Source: Rhizobium gallicum bv. gallicum R602sp (GTDB lineage: Bacteria > Pseudomonadota > Alphaproteobacteria > Rhizobiales > Rhizobiaceae). Taken from it: DNA of 64,000 bases. Below are positions 46,787-54,887 of this stretch, piece after piece. Location: assembly GCF_000816845.1 (NCBI RefSeq), contig NZ_CP006877.1, positions 563,501 to 627,500 on the forward strand, given 5' to 3'. A model generated the notes under the pieces. It had not been told where the DNA came from. It saw only the letters and a program-made list of their open reading frames with translations, and searched no databases. The number at the start of each line of letters is the position of its first letter. Positions within the stretch are counted from its first letter, which is position 1. The translations under genes were made by a program, and so were the position numbers.

Positions 46787-47049
46787 TTAGTGAACGGCGG
46801 ACACCACTTCCTGCCGCATGAGTTTCAAGCTCCGATCTGGCTGGAGAATGTAGGTTTCCCGCACCCGGTTGCCGCTTGAATTGTAGAAATTGTTGTAAAC
46901 GGCGCTGCCGACGGGTGATTTTGTCAGTTTGGTTCGCGGCTGCCCGCCATAGGTCAAGCTGCCGCGAATGGGCGTGGGCTCCGATCTGCCGGAGGATGTG
47001 CAGGCGCACAGAAGACCGCTGCGAAAATTGCCGAAATGATCACTTTCAT
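46787..47049 (-). pseudogene. Small lipoprotein gene, single frameshift in the signal peptide
   Basis: ATG 47049 begins MKVIISAIFAAVF, a normal lipoprotein leader, but the frame then runs into a stop after about 31 codons. A one-base deletion near the lipobox would restore a reading CACTSSGRSEPTPIRGSLTY, then GGQPRTKLTKSPVGSAVYNN, FYNSSGNRVRETYILQPDRS and LKLMRQEVVSAVH to TAA at 46789-46787. The 263-base length is one base short of a multiple of three, as a deletion predicts. The second half looks like a real beta-rich periplasmic protein. Either a recent pseudogene or a sequencing error; no other start serves the downstream frame. Confidence 0.65.
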
Positions 47050-47207
47050 TGAACGACCCCGGCTGTCGATCCGTTGCATATGGGCGACCCGCTACCGCAC
47101 GCTAAGGGTGGTTTCAAAGACAATGGTTGATTCCGATCAGCTCGGCGCGCCGGGATGCAAGGGAAAACCGCTTTGAAGCGTGTAAGCCTCTGTTGCGGTG
47201 CGACCGG

Positions 47208-47345
47208 TCAGTTCGGTTCTGGTTGCTGGATCGTCTCCGGGGGCGTGTCGTCATTTCCCCCGCCCTTGTCGAAAGGTTTGACCACCAGGATACTGAGAAT
47301 CGAGGCGATCATCGCTGCAATAATGATAAGCATCAGTGTTCTCAT
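47208..47345 (-). CDS. Small single-pass membrane protein, 45 residues
   Basis: MRTLMLIIIAAMIASILSIL begins with one strong membrane helix (residues 4-23), then VVKPFDKGGGNDDTPPE and QQPEPN, an acidic, Pro-rich tail outside the membrane. Too short for a standard gene-length cut-off. The ribosome site is weak (GAAGTAGAAA). Composition, with a helix followed by a short soluble tail, is typical of rhizobial small membrane proteins. A GGAAC element 67 bases upstream (47412-47416, minus strand) is followed by N18-AGTT, a poor EcfG-type match. Confidence 0.6.
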   Translation of the reverse strand: MRTLMLIIIAAMIASILSILVVKPFDKGGGNDDTPPETIQQPEPN

Positions 47346-47421
47346 GGCAATTTCTACTTCGGATGACGGGATTTGAGACAATTCAATTAAACTTTTTCAA
47401 GCGAAAGAAAAGTTCCAAAGG

Positions 47422-47476
47422 ATTCTCGCGAGAATGCGCAAGAAAAAGCGGGAACAAAAACTGCACCTCACGTGTT
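47422..47476 (+). promoter_or_regulatory. Palindrome and candidate EcfG promoter before the small secreted protein
   Basis: A perfect 14-base palindrome ATTCTCGCGAGAAT (47422-47435) is followed by GGAAC (47451-47455), 17 bases and TGTT (47473-47476), three of four matches to the -10 of the general-stress sigma factor EcfG (GGAAC-N16-17-CGTT). The start codon is 31 bases further on. Confidence 0.4.
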
Positions 47477-47507
47477 TGATCGTCTGAATTCAACGCCGGA
47501 GACTGTT

Positions 47508-47768
47508 ATGAGGACGACATTCCGACTGGGGGCTGCCGCACTTCTTGTTGCATCCGCCGCATTTGCCACACCTGCATCCGCCTCACTCAAAACCGATATC
47601 GATTATTATTCGGCACTGCCGCAGGATCAGATTGCGCTCAATGAATATACCGGCGCGCCTGCCTGTGAGCCGGCCGACGCGCATTATCTGCCATCCTTCA
47701 TCCGTGCTCCGGACGGCACCATCATCGGCGTCGGCTATCTCGAGATAGAAAGCGACAGCAACTGCTGA
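47508..47768 (+). CDS. Small secreted protein, 86 residues
   Basis: ATG 47508 follows CCGGAGAC; twelve upstream codons in frame are leader. A signal peptide (RLGAAALLVASAAFATPASA) with a clear cleavage at ASA gives a mature protein of about 60 residues, SLKTDIDYYSALPQDQIALN onward, with two Cys (ACEPAD, SNC) that could form a disulfide. The end reads GTIIGVGYLEIESDSNC. No family recognised. The possible EcfG promoter upstream suggests a stress-induced periplasmic protein. Confidence 0.7.
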   Translation: MRTTFRLGAAALLVASAAFATPASASLKTDIDYYSALPQDQIALNEYTGAPACEPADAHYLPSFIRAPDGTIIGVGYLEIESDSNC

Positions 47769-48006
47769 AGAAAGGCTACGGGGATTCTGCCCTGACAAGG
47801 CCTACGCATGGCTGAGGGAATGAGCCTCTGACCATCATCGACCATCATCATGATGGCTGCAGTTTCATGGGTAGCCAGCGCTCGCGTGCAACGCCTTCAG
47901 CACGGGTTTCCAGCCGATCCTCATTCAACAGTCAAATGAAAATGAACAACCATGCCTGAGCGGCACAGGGCAGCAATTCCGACTACAGTTGGCCGTGGTG
48001 CACCCG

Positions 48007-48249
48007 TCAGTGCAGCTTCAGCTTGGCTTCTTCCGCCGCCGCCAGAAACTCGGCGCGGGCCTCCTCGGCGGTCTTGCGTCCATCGAGCGCCGCGCGGCAG
48101 ACGCTGCGGGCCTTAAGATAACGAAGCCCGCGATTTGCGGGCCAAAGATCGGTAAGACATTTCAATGCATCGAACGGGCCGTTCACGGTTCGCGCATCGG
48201 CGTTTTCGAAGCCGACTTTGACCGGATTTCCCCATCTTTCCGTTGCCAT
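48007..48249 (-). CDS. DUF982 family small protein
   Basis: 80 residues from ATG 48249 with GGAGGAA upstream; a longer frame upstream includes the promoter. The sequence W-G-N-P-V-K-V, then VNGPFDALKCLTDLWPANRG, YLKARSVCRAALDG and AEEARAEFLAAAEEAK is the DUF982 pattern, a family nearly confined to Rhizobiaceae with many copies per genome and no known function. Its promoter is an almost perfect EcfG site, so it should be induced with the general stress response. Confidence 0.85.
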   Translation of the reverse strand: MATERWGNPVKVGFENADARTVNGPFDALKCLTDLWPANRGLRYLKARSVCRAALDGRKTAEEARAEFLAAAEEAKLKLH

Positions 48250-48277
48250 AGGCGTATTCCTCCAGCGTTTACGCCAA

Positions 48278-48303
48278 AACGCGCAGCCAGCCCTTTGCGT
48301 TCC
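48278..48303 (-). promoter_or_regulatory. EcfG (RpoE2/RpoE4) general-stress promoter
   Basis: Minus strand GGAAC (48303-48299), 17 bases, CGTT (48281-48278), an exact match to the alphaproteobacterial general-stress consensus GGAAC-N16-17-CGTT. Transcription would start about 20 bases before the DUF982 start codon. Confidence 0.7.
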
Positions 48304-48592
48304 CCTAAGAAGGACCGTGCACATGGGTATATTAGCGGGATATTTGTCGCCTGCAATCGGGTTTGATCGCGGCAGATGCGCAAGGTGCGACGGAGGACTG
48401 AATTTTTGGCAGAAATGATGCCGCCAGCTGTCACGCCTGCCAGGTGACCGCTCGCTTTTTTGCAGTCAGGGCGCTCTTAAAGCCAATCTACGTCTCGCGA
48501 CCTTATCGAGGAAGTGGCGGGCAGCCGAGCCCGGAGGTCCCGGTTGCCGCGTCGTCCTGCTGCCCCGCTGCATTCGTGCAGGCAGGCGATGA

Positions 48593-49549
48593 CGGGATGG
48601 CAGGGTTGACGCCGCTTGGGTTGATCGTGCTGCCGCTCCTGTTCAGATCGACGGCACCAGACCGCCTAAAGGGCGGGAGTGGGCTTTCGAAATAAAATGG
48701 GACGGCTATCGCCTGGCTGTGCATATCGAGCCGAAAGGCGTTCGGATTATTACCAGAGGCGGCCACGATTGGACGGATCGCTTTCCGGCCATCGCAAAAG
48801 CGGCGAAGAAGCTAGACGTGGCGACGGCGATCCTTGATGGCGAGGCAGTCGTTCTCGACGCGCAGGGCCGGTCGGATTTCGGACTGCTGCAACAATCGCT
48901 CGGCGATCGGGGCGGAAAGCGCATCTCGACCGATGCGATCTTCATGGCGTTCGATCTTCTCTATTTCGACGGCCATGATCTGAGGCCGTTGGAATTCACC
49001 GCTCGGCGGCATCTCTTGGAGGGTCTGATCAAGAGCAGGGACGATGTCATCCGGCTTTCTGAAGAGATCGAGGCAGACGGAGACCGGCTGTATTTTGCTG
49101 CCCGCGAACACGGCCTTGAGGGCATCATCGCGAAAGACCGTGAGAGCACCTATCGCTCCGGCCGGCGTGGCGACTGGCAGAAGATCAAATGCATCCAGAG
49201 CGACGGCTTCGCGATCGTCGGCTATGAGCATTCCTTTGTTGCGCGGGCAGGGATCGGTTCACTGCTGCTCGGAGCGCGCCAAGGCCGCAAGCTTGTCTAT
49301 GTCGGATCGGTGGGGACCGGCTTTAATGAACGAACGGCGAATGAGCTGCGCGCCGCACTCGACAAGCTCAAGGTGAAGAAGCCACTTGTGGAATATTCAG
49401 GCCGGCGCAAATATATCGTCTGGGTGAAGCCAGCCCTGGTTGCCGAGGTCGAATATCGCGCATGGACGCATGACGGCAAACTGCGGCAGTCGTCGTACAA
49501 AGGACTGCGCGATCCGGAGGAGAATGCCGGGATTTTTGAGATCGAATGA
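48593..49549 (+). pseudogene. 5'-truncated LigD-type ATP-dependent DNA ligase
   Basis: The frame opens after a TGA at 48590-48592 and reads PVQIDGTRPPKGREWAFEIK-WDGYR, the adenylation motif I (K in EIKWDGYR), then GVRIITRGGHDWTDRFP, LDGEAVVLDAQGRSDFG, FDLLYFDGHDLR, GLEGIIAKDRESTYRSGRRG with WQKIK, and the OB-fold end VKPALVAEVEYRAWTHDGKL. The ligase and OB parts are intact, but there is no ATG/GTG/TTG before the catalytic Lys; the first start, GTG 48719, would exclude it. Sequence upstream is degraded. LigD polymerase and nuclease domains are missing. No Ku gene in the window. Best read as a remnant of an NHEJ ligase. Confidence 0.75.
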
Positions 49550-49608
49550 AGCTGAAGTCAGCTCCGTTTTGGCCTGGGCACTAGAATGCAAGCCTCAATG
49601 TCCGCCCG

Positions 49609-49794
49609 TTATGGTGAGCTTATCGATATCTTTGGCGCGATCGACATAATCGCGTTACCTTCACCCGGTTCGTTCCCGACATGCAAAAACAATGAAAGAA
49701 TAACGAACGCCACAACGAATAGTATCGATAGGACCGATAGCAAGTTCGGCCGGAGAGTGAAGCCACCAACGCTAGTAGGTTGAATGTGTGCCAT
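49609..49794 (-). CDS. Small membrane protein, 61 residues (tentative)
   Basis: MAHIQPTSVGGFTLRPNLLS then a strong helix LSILFVVAFVILSLFLHV (about residues 22-40) and a short soluble tail. AAAGGGG precedes the start by about 6 bases. No family recognised. It lies in the decaying patch and its codon use is weak, so it could be chance; the long hydrophobic helix and ribosome site argue for a gene. Confidence 0.4.
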   Translation of the reverse strand: MAHIQPTSVGGFTLRPNLLSVLSILFVVAFVILSLFLHVGNEPGEGNAIMSIAPKISISSP

Positions 49795-49845
49795 GTCTGC
49801 CCCTTTGCCGTCGCCTTGGGGAATCGCCGGTCGTTTGACATTAGG

Positions 49846-50118
49846 TCAGTGAACATGGACAAAAAAGCTATCTCTTTTGGGTACTCTTGGTCCCTCTAAC
49901 ACGCCTTTTGGGTAACGCTGCAGCTGTAGTTTTCGCTGCGGATTTTCCGGCGGTAGCGGCAAGTCATCAACTATTATCAGTTCGACATCTGTGCCTTGCA
50001 GGTATTTCCCGAACCCATTGTCGACCGTGTAAACGGCGCGGGCGCCTCTAACAATCGCGGTAGCCGCAATCATTGCGTCGTACTTTTTGACGGAGACACG
50101 CGGAACGTGGCTCGGCAC
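49846..50118 (-). pseudogene. PIN-domain toxin (VapC-like) C-terminal remnant
   Basis: Of 90 codons, the block VSVKKYDAMIAATAIVRGAR then VYTVDNGFGKYLQGTDVELI and VDDLPLPPENPQRK is the second half of a PIN nuclease: K-K-Y-D-A-x-I-A-A-T-A carries the third acidic residue and V-Y-T-x-D-x-G-x-x-K the fourth. The first 60-70 residues with the first catalytic Asp are gone and a TAA precedes the frame. No antitoxin gene lies beside it. An inactive relic of a toxin-antitoxin locus. Confidence 0.65.
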
Positions 50119-50394
50119 GCTAATTGTGGTATCTTAGTTGAAGAGGCAGTTGCTCATGCGTCGGCTACGGCATGAGCTTGGAGGAGTCCGGGGCATCGGC
50201 GATCGAAGATGCAGCCTCGTCCCAGGCGCTGTCGCAGCCAATCGGGCTGACTTACGACCGCACGCTTGATCTCGATCTGGGGAACAGGCGCTCGGTGAAA
50301 CCACACACGTCTCGAAGCACAAGCAGGTCGCCTCTAAATCTGCGGCGGCGCTGAGCATCGGCTTGGATCCACCGCTCGCACCATGGAGGAACCA
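50119..50394. other. Gap with one hairpin
   Basis: GCTCATGC (50152-50159) / GCATGAGC (50170-50177) forms a perfect 8-bp stem with a 10-base loop. No gene-like frame elsewhere in the gap; a 60-residue plus-strand frame (50172-50354) has no ribosome site or family pattern. Confidence 0.4.
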
Positions 50395-50949
50395 ATGAAA
50401 CCCACAATCGCGGCATGCGCCGCAGCGATGACACCTGTCAAAACAGCGCTTCTCTCCGGACTACTCCTGGGCTTAGCTCCTGGAGTCGTCCTCGGACAGC
50501 CGATCGAAAAGAAGGGGACCACGCCCTATGTCACGCATTTCGTTTTTCGGCCTTTGATGAGCATTGACATTCCCGGAGTCGGTACGGCCACCGCGCTGGA
50601 GGCGGTCGGGACCACCGAAAATATGAAGGGAGAGGCGATGCTCGACAAGATGTCAGCACATTGCACGGCGGTAAGCGTTGCTTCGGGCGACAAGAACTAC
50701 ATTGATGGCGCTTGTGTGCTGGCCGATCGGGACGGCGACAAGATCTTCTCGACCTTCGATACACGCGATCTCGACAAGTCGCAGCCGGAAATGGATTGTG
50801 GCACCCATATTATCACGGGCGGCACCGGCAAGTACGCGGGCATCACGGGGCGTGAGCCCTTTGCTTGTATAGCGATGCCTGCGCTGGCTGGTCCCGGCGG
50901 CTATACTGCGATGGACATCCCGCATAACACGACGTGGGAGATCAAATGA
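50395..50949 (+). CDS. Secreted hypothetical protein, 184 residues
   Basis: ATG 50395 follows ATGGAGGAACC (GGAGGA 5 bases upstream). A signal peptide (TALLSGLLLGLAPGVVLG) precedes a beta-rich mature part: YVTHFVFRPLMSIDIPGVGT, AHCTAVSVASGDKNYIDGAC, DGDKIFSTFDTRDLD and CGTHIITGGTGKYAGITGRE, ending NTTWEIK. The G-G-T-G-K-Y-x-G-I-x-G motif resembles allene-oxide-cyclase-like or DUF3224-like barrels, where a small barrel binds hydrophobic ligands. Function unknown. It sits in the accessory patch with relics on both sides but appears intact. Confidence 0.7.
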   Translation: MKPTIAACAAAMTPVKTALLSGLLLGLAPGVVLGQPIEKKGTTPYVTHFVFRPLMSIDIPGVGTATALEAVGTTENMKGEAMLDKMSAHCTAVSVASGDKNYIDGACVLADRDGDKIFSTFDTRDLDKSQPEMDCGTHIITGGTGKYAGITGREPFACIAMPALAGPGGYTAMDIPHNTTWEIK

Positions 50950-51252
50950 CAGGAACCTTGATGTCCTATCGCAAGGCAGCTCAACGAACGTCCAAGAAAG
51001 ACCTTGCTTTATCAGACGCCCGCGGAGAGGTTTGCAGAGTGTGTTGCAGCGATTAGTTGAACCCACCGCCCATTGCTGACGTTCCCCGGACTGATTTTTC
51101 TTTCCGAAACCCGACAGTGAACGCAACCAGCGCTCATGACCCATTCCAGACCTTCCGGTGCATGCACAGCAAAGGGCCTTGCGGCGATACAATGCCTCCG
51201 ATTTCTGCTACGGTGCATTCCTCGGGCATAGGTGGTCTTAAAGAAAGCCATC
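50950..51252. other. Gap without a supported gene
   Basis: No frame shows family-like sequence. Phrases such as ACCCACCGCCCATTGCTGAC recall spacers before rhizobial and bradyrhizobial cyclase genes, which fits the cyclase fragment that follows. Confidence 0.4.
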
Positions 51253-51442
51253 GTGGATCGCAAGCTTGCTGCCATTCTTGCTGCCGATGTGGTGGGCTAC
51301 TCCGCGCTGATGGAGCGTGACGGCCAAGCAGGCGGCCGACGCGCGCATGGGGGCCGGCGTCCATTTTCGCTCCGATGTGGTTGCGGGCCAAAAGATCGGT
51401 GAGGGTGTGGCCGAGCAGGTCATAGCGTTCGCGGTTCCACCG
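51253..51442 (+). pseudogene. Chimera of a cyclase N-terminus and a PAP2/haloperoxidase C-terminus
   Basis: From GTG 51253 the frame reads VDRKLAAILAADVVGYSALM-ERD, the start of a class III cyclase catalytic domain up to about residue 23. A different frame then takes over: KQAADARMGAGVHFRSDVVA-GQKIGEG, the last catalytic motif of a PAP2/vanadium-haloperoxidase enzyme (G-V-H-F-x2-D-V-V-A-G). Two unrelated gene ends have been joined by deletion, and neither piece can be active. The intact cyclase gene begins 100 bases later, so this may be a leftover of a tandem duplicate. Confidence 0.65.
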
Positions 51443-51542
51443 CCCCAGCGGTGGGCGCGACGCTCGCCTTCGATCGGGGGCTCCTTGGGGCTTCGCCCAG
51501 AGCTATCGGAAAGGTGGCCGAAGCGCACGGGGGAGAGTCGGA

Positions 51543-53456
51543 TTGTCAACCGAGAATGTAGAGCGGCGACTTACGGCCATTCTAGCGGCCGACATCTCCG
51601 GCTACAGCCGGCTGATGGGCAACGACGAGGAAGGTACGCTCGCCCAGCTGAAGGCGCATCGGCGTGCTCTGGTCGACCGAAAGATCAACGAACACCGCGG
51701 GCGGATTGTCAAGACCACCGGCGATGGGATGCTGGTCGAGTTCGCGAGTGTGGTCGAGGCCGTGCGCTGCGCCGTCGAGATCCAGCGCGGCATGGCGGAA
51801 CGCAATGTCGCGGTGCCGGCAGGACAACGTATCGAGTTCCGCGTCGGCATCAATGTCGGCGACATCATCATCGAGGATGACGACATTTTCGGGGATGGCG
51901 TCAACGTGGCGGCTCGCTTGGAGGGGCTCGCGGAGCCTGGCGGCATCTGCGTCTCGGGCCGCGTGCAGGAAGACGTGCAAGGCAAGCTCGACATTGCCTT
52001 TGAGGATATCGGCGAACAGAAGCTCAAGAACATCGCTCGGCCGGTGCGCGCCTTTCGCGTGCGGCTCTCCGCCACGGCCGCTCCGGCGCCCGCCGGCTGG
52101 CGCCGGGGATTGTTCGCCGCTCTGGCTCTGATGATTTTGCTTATTTTAGGCGCGCTATGGGCCGGTCTAGGCTCTGAGTGGAAACTTCTCAGCATTCTGC
52201 GCTCTGGCGATCAATTCACAAAAAGTGCTGAAGTCGGCACGAAACCCGCGATCGCCATTCTCCCGTTCCTGAACCAGAGCGACGATTCGGCTCGTCAGTA
52301 TTTCGCGGATGGATTGACGCAGGATATCATCAACGCACTCGGACGGTTCTCCGCGCTGACCGTAATGTCGTGGAACGCGGTCTTCCCCTACAAGGGAAAG
52401 CCCGCAAGCCCGGAGGAGATCGGCCGCGGTCTCGCCGTCAGCTATCTGGTCGAAGGCAGCGTCCGCCAGACCGGCGACCGCGTGCGGGTCATCGCGCAAC
52501 TCGTCGACACAAGGCAGGGACGGGTGATTTGGTCTGCACGCTTCGAGGAGGCGCTGGCGGACGTGTTCGCGCTGCAGGACAACATTGTCACTCGCATCGT
52601 CAGAGTCCTGGCGATTCGCGTGACGCAGATCGAACAAAATCGGGTGTTCGCGAAGCCAACCGAAAATCTCGCAGCCTATGATTACGTGCTGCGCGCCAGG
52701 CCGGCATTGCAGAGCCCGACGCATGCAAACAATGTGGAGGCGCGCGCCCTGCTCAGACGCGCCATCGAGCTTGACCCGAACTACGCTGCTGCATATGCGG
52801 CCCTTGCCGAAACCTATCACATTGCCAGCTCGATGGGCTGGGCGGAATCGCCAACCGCCTTCCTGAGCCGTGCCGAGGAACTGGCAATCAAGGCGCTGAG
52901 CCTTGATGATTTCGACGTGCGCGCGCGCATCACTCTCGGCCACATCCACCTCTTTCGTCAGAGATACAACCAGGCAGAGGTTGAGATCGAGCGCGCCATT
53001 GCGATCAATCCGAACGATGCTCACGGCCTCGCCGGGCGCGGCACCATCCTGTTGTGGCTGGGACAGACGGATGCGGCGATCGAGGCCTTGGAGCAGGCGC
53101 AGCGTATCGACCCCGATCTCAATGCGATCGATCGCTTTGCGCTGAGCCTGGCCTACTATCTGAAACGGCGTTACGACGCGGCGATCGAACAGGCGGAACT
53201 TAGTCTTCGAACAACCGCAGGCGCGAACTTCAGCCGTATCCTGCTGGCGGCAGCCTATGCGCAAGACGATCGAGCGGAGGATGCCGCGCGTGTCGTGGCG
53301 ATGATACGCCGCGTCGACCCAACCTTCGACCCGCAGGAGTTCGGAACCAAGTTTCTAAGCTCTGGCGATCTCGAACATCTGCGCGACGGATTCCGCAAGG
53401 CCCGCCTCTACCCTGTCACAGGCGACCTGTCACCGGCCGAGAGAATGGACCGCTAA
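51543..53456 (+). CDS. Class III adenylate/guanylate cyclase with TolB-like and TPR domains
   Basis: 637 residues from TTG 51543, with GGGGGAGAG upstream. The cyclase catalytic domain spans about 8-170: LTAILAADISGYSRLM (metal Asp D17), KTTGDGMLVEFAS (D61), RVGINVGDIIIEDDDIFGDG-VNVAARL, and FEDIGEQKLKNI. One membrane helix lies near 187-207 (FAALALMILLILGALWAGLG). Then a TolB/FlgO-like domain (AIAILPFLNQSDDSARQYFA, YLVEGSVRQTGDRVRVIAQL) and several TPR units (AAAYAALAETYHIA, AHGLAGRGTILLWLGQ). Rhizobia carry many such cyclases. Predicted product is cAMP; nucleotide specificity was not checked. The stop overlaps that of the convergent YHS gene. Confidence 0.87.
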   Translation: MSTENVERRLTAILAADISGYSRLMGNDEEGTLAQLKAHRRALVDRKINEHRGRIVKTTGDGMLVEFASVVEAVRCAVEIQRGMAERNVAVPAGQRIEFRVGINVGDIIIEDDDIFGDGVNVAARLEGLAEPGGICVSGRVQEDVQGKLDIAFEDIGEQKLKNIARPVRAFRVRLSATAAPAPAGWRRGLFAALALMILLILGALWAGLGSEWKLLSILRSGDQFTKSAEVGTKPAIAILPFLNQSDDSARQYFADGLTQDIINALGRFSALTVMSWNAVFPYKGKPASPEEIGRGLAVSYLVEGSVRQTGDRVRVIAQLVDTRQGRVIWSARFEEALADVFALQDNIVTRIVRVLAIRVTQIEQNRVFAKPTENLAAYDYVLRARPALQSPTHANNVEARALLRRAIELDPNYAAAYAALAETYHIASSMGWAESPTAFLSRAEELAIKALSLDDFDVRARITLGHIHLFRQRYNQAEVEIERAIAINPNDAHGLAGRGTILLWLGQTDAAIEALEQAQRIDPDLNAIDRFALSLAYYLKRRYDAAIEQAELSLRTTAGANFSRILLAAAYAQDDRAEDAARVVAMIRRVDPTFDPQEFGTKFLSSGDLEHLRDGFRKARLYPVTGDLSPAERMDR

Positions 53457-53911
53457 TGTCCTTCAAGCAGCGCGCGGTTCTGGTTGGCCTTCGCGATGTT
53501 CGCAGCAAGGTCCTGCTGGAAAAGCGCGGGTCCCATCGGGGCCGGTTTGCCGAAAATATAAAGCTTTCCGTCGCTGATCAGCCAGTTCTCCGGGTTGGCC
53601 TCGTCGAGCTCGCCCAGGGCCAGCGCCATTGCACAAAAATTTCCGAACTCTGGCGCGTAGCGAACAGGATCGGCCTTGAAAAGCTCGCGATGGTCGGCGT
53701 TCACGAAGAGGTAGCGGTGCTCATCCCATTCGTACTCGATCTCCGGCAGCCCGCGCGTGGGGCTTCCGATGGTGAAATAGGCGACCGGGTCATAACCCTT
53801 GATCGCCAGCGGAACCGCTTCCGTGGCAAAAGAGGGCATCGAGGTCGCAAACAGGGCGGCTGTGACCGCCAGAACGAGGCGAATGGCATTTCTCCGAGAG
53901 ACATTGTGCAT
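53453..53911 (-). CDS. YHS domain protein with N-terminal export signal
   Basis: 152 residues from ATG 53911, preceded by AGGAA at good spacing; an upstream extension is not conserved in character. The N-terminus MHNVSRRNAIRLVLAVTAAL with ATSMPSFA is a signal peptide with Arg-Arg, Tat-like. The YHS part is IKGYDPVAYFTIGSPTRGLP, YEWDEHRYLFVNADHRELFK and APEFGNFCAMALALGE. YHS domains bind metal or act as small periplasmic modules near copper or cyclase genes; no role is proved here. Convergent with the cyclase, sharing stop-codon bases. Confidence 0.83.
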   Translation of the reverse strand: MHNVSRRNAIRLVLAVTAALFATSMPSFATEAVPLAIKGYDPVAYFTIGSPTRGLPEIEYEWDEHRYLFVNADHRELFKADPVRYAPEFGNFCAMALALGELDEANPENWLISDGKLYIFGKPAPMGPALFQQDLAANIAKANQNRALLEGH

Positions 53912-54361
53912 GGCGAATTTCCTGATTTGCTCGTCCCGGGCCGCTATCAGCCCCGCGGCAAGCGAAGCCGTCTGCGTCATTCCGTTCGGGCGTTAATTAT
54001 CGCTCTTGTAGCGCTCGGCCGCAACACGTTTCGGAGATTTTCGGAGTTCGAGTGTAGTGAGGGCCGGCGCCCATTGCAGGGGCGCCGGGCTCCATTCTTC
54101 GTCTGCTTATGGCGGTGCGTCGCTGCCATTGCGATGGTCGCCAGTCGTGCCGAACATGAAGGACTGTTTCACCGCGATATCATGGGACTCCGCAAAATGC
54201 TCTGAAAGCGATTCCGCAGACGGCCATTGTGTGAACATCCCGAGAACCGACTGCACGGATTTCCTGTGCAATTCGCGTTTCGTTCCGCGCTTTCATGTGG
54301 TTCTGCGCACGGCCATCGCACTATGTTCGCCTGTCATGCTATTGTTTTCTTTGTGGAAAAC
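53912..54361. other. Gap without a supported gene, one GC hairpin
   Basis: 450 bases with no gene-like frame. CCGGCGCC (54064-54071) / GGCGCCGG (54081-54088) is a perfect 8-bp hairpin with a 9-base loop. The region ends at tRNA-Thr. Confidence 0.5.
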
Positions 54362-54436
54362 TGGTGCTGCCGAGTGGGATTGAACCACCGACCTCACCCT
54401 TACCAAGGGTGTGCTCTACCACTGAGCTACGGCAGC
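54362..54436 (-). tRNA. tRNA-Thr (GGT)
   Basis: Minus strand starts GCTGCCGTAGCTCAGTGGTA and ends with CGGCAGC, discriminator A and an encoded CCA. The acceptor stem is 7 bp perfect. The anticodon arm ACCCT-TTGGTAA-AGGGT-type loop gives anticodon GGT; the T-arm loop GGTTCAATCCC is normal. It marks the boundary between the accessory patch and the murA block. Confidence 0.95.
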
Positions 54437-54587
54437 AGGACCAGGACGCATGAGCCAACGGCTGCATTGCGTGAACGGGGGGCCTATTGCCACAGCTTCT
54501 TGATAAGCGCAAGCCGCAAATTCCAACTTCGCATGTATTAAGGCCAAGGCCCTTTTTGCGCGAGGCGGAATCCGCTAAACATCAAGC

Positions 54588-54782
54588 ATGGACGACAAGA
54601 TCGAAAATGCCGCAAAGGGCCGCAAGGCGGTGATCGAAGAGCAGGCGAAATTGCGCCGCGAACGCGCTGCCGAAAAGCTTCGCGAAAATCTCGCCCGCCG
54701 CAAACAGCAGACACGGGCGCGCCGCTCCGGCCAGGCGGACGAGACAAATGGGCTTCCTGCCGCAAAAATGGACGAATCGTAA
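54588..54782 (+). CDS. Small charged coiled-coil-like protein, 64 residues
   Basis: MDDKIENAAKGRKAVIEEQA then KLRRERAAEKLRENLARRKQ, an Arg/Lys/Glu-rich single helix, with a disordered tail ending AAKMDES. No ribosome site stands out. Similar short basic-acidic helical proteins precede murA in rhizobia in my recollection; this is unverified. Cytoplasmic, probably nucleic-acid or ribosome associated if expressed. The gap to murA is 105 bases. Confidence 0.55.
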   Translation: MDDKIENAAKGRKAVIEEQAKLRRERAAEKLRENLARRKQQTRARRSGQADETNGLPAAKMDES

Positions 54783-54887
54783 TGTTCGGTTCACGGCGAA
54801 TTGAAGCGTGCCCGGATTTCGTCTAAAGACCCCCATCCCTTTTAAAGGCAGAACTTTCAGAAAGGCGGGCACAGCCCGTAAGCCCAT

